A DNA stretch of 6,791 bases from Paracoccaceae bacterium (lineage in GTDB: Bacteria; Pseudomonadota; Alphaproteobacteria; Rhodobacterales; Rhodobacteraceae), in the NCBI GenBank assembly GCA_007120685.1, contig SKNG01000250.1:1-6791 (forward strand), given 5' to 3'. The notes under the pieces were generated by a model that saw only the letters and a list, made by a program, of their open reading frames with translations, was not told where the DNA came from and did not search any database. Shown in pieces: positions 6,415 to 6,791 of the stretch (positions are counted from its first letter, which is position 1; each line of letters begins with the position of its first letter). A program made the translations under genes and the position numbers.

Positions 6415-6791
6415 TCAGTTCCCCGGCAACAGCTTGCCCGGGTTCATCACGCCGTCAGGGTCCAGCGCGGCCTTGATCGCCGCCATCACCTGCCAGCCCT
6501 CGCCATGCTCGGCGTCCATGTATTTCAGCTTGCCCATGCCGATGCCATGCTCGCCGGACACCGTGCCGCCCAGCCGCAAGGCGCGCTCGGCCATATTCGC
6601 GGCCAGCTTCATCGCCACCGCCCATTCGGCCGCATCGCCTTCTTTCGGCAGTAGCAGCGCATGGAAATTGCCGTCGCCGACATGGCCCACGATGGGCCCG
6701 GGGATGCCGGCGGCGGCGATCTCGGCCGCCGTCTCCTCCACCGCCTCGGCCAGGCGCGAGATCGGCACGCAGATATCGGTGGTGACGGGCG
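6415..6791 (-). CDS. FAD-linked oxidase, D-lactate/glycolate/D-2-hydroxyglutarate dehydrogenase type (C-terminal part)
   Basis: The last 124 residues of a flavoprotein whose N-terminal FAD-binding part lies beyond the window; the frame stays open to base 6791. The fragment opens with TTDICVPISRL, then GHVGDGNFH (6661-6687) and SGEHGIG (6538-6558), and ends NPGKLLPGN. In the D-2-hydroxyglutarate dehydrogenase group, the two His of GHxGDGNxH and the Glu of GEH bind a metal ion, and the adjacent His acts as base. All four residues are present, so the enzyme should be active. The family oxidises D-2-hydroxyacids to 2-oxoacids and passes electrons to quinone or cytochrome. Which hydroxyacid cannot be decided from the fragment. 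A GTG at 6768 could be read as a start, but it falls inside a conserved motif and is rejected. The hydrolase gene follows after 10 bases, suggesting one operon. Confidence 0.92.
   Translation of the reverse strand, partial: PVTTDICVPISRLAEAVEETAAEIAAAGIPGPIVGHVGDGNFHALLLPKEGDAAEWAVAMKLAANMAERALRLGGTVSGEHGIGMGKLKYMDAEHGEGWQVMAAIKAALDPDGVMNPGKLLPGN

Noticed and set aside
5556..6476. 306-residue open frame on the plus strand
   Set aside because: It is antisense to the hydrolase, whose catalytic motifs are all in place on the minus strand. It is Arg/His/Gln-rich with no domain.
6415..6768. GTG at 6768 as the start of a 117-residue protein
   Set aside because: The frame continues upstream with TTDIC directly before VPISRL, part of a motif conserved in the oxidase family, so the gene is cut by the window edge and is not short.

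Overview
The window is GC-rich, gene-dense bacterial DNA with short spacers, ATGA start/stop overlaps and GGAG-type ribosome binding sites. The gene content (TAXI-type TRAP transporter, DUF35/thiolase-like pair, FAD-linked 2-hydroxyacid oxidase) and the base composition fit an alphaproteobacterium, most likely of the Rhodobacterales. That placement is inference from style and content, because no rRNA or marker gene is present.

Region 1 (1-4668, + strand) reads as one operon of five genes: a TAXI-family TRAP permease entering from outside the window, a 64-residue protein with two predicted membrane segments, the periplasmic TAXI receptor, a DUF35 zinc-ribbon/OB-fold protein, and a thiolase-superfamily protein. 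The permease and small protein overlap by ATGA, as do the DUF35 and thiolase-like genes. The receptor has its own strong ribosome binding site. The arrangement suggests uptake of an unknown organic acid, with intracellular processing of its CoA thioester by the DUF35/thiolase-like pair (retro-aldol or Claisen-type C-C chemistry). No substrate can be read from the sequence.

Region 2 (4669-5369, + strand) has a 122-base spacer with a possible weak hairpin, then a stand-alone lipoprotein gene that is acidic and methionine-rich and has no function I recognise.

Region 3 (5421-6791, - strand) converges on the lipoprotein gene across a 51-base gap holding a clear hairpin. It contains an HSL-family alpha/beta hydrolase and, 10 bases upstream of it, the C-terminal part of an FAD-linked oxidase of the D-lactate/glycolate/D-2-hydroxyglutarate dehydrogenase type, whose N-terminus lies outside the window. 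These two genes probably form their own operon.

The points most worth a second look are the small membrane protein inside the TRAP operon, the linkage of TAXI transport to a DUF35/thiolase-like pair, and the loss of the classical nucleophilic cysteine in the thiolase-like protein. I see no mobile elements, CRISPR arrays, tRNAs or rRNAs.
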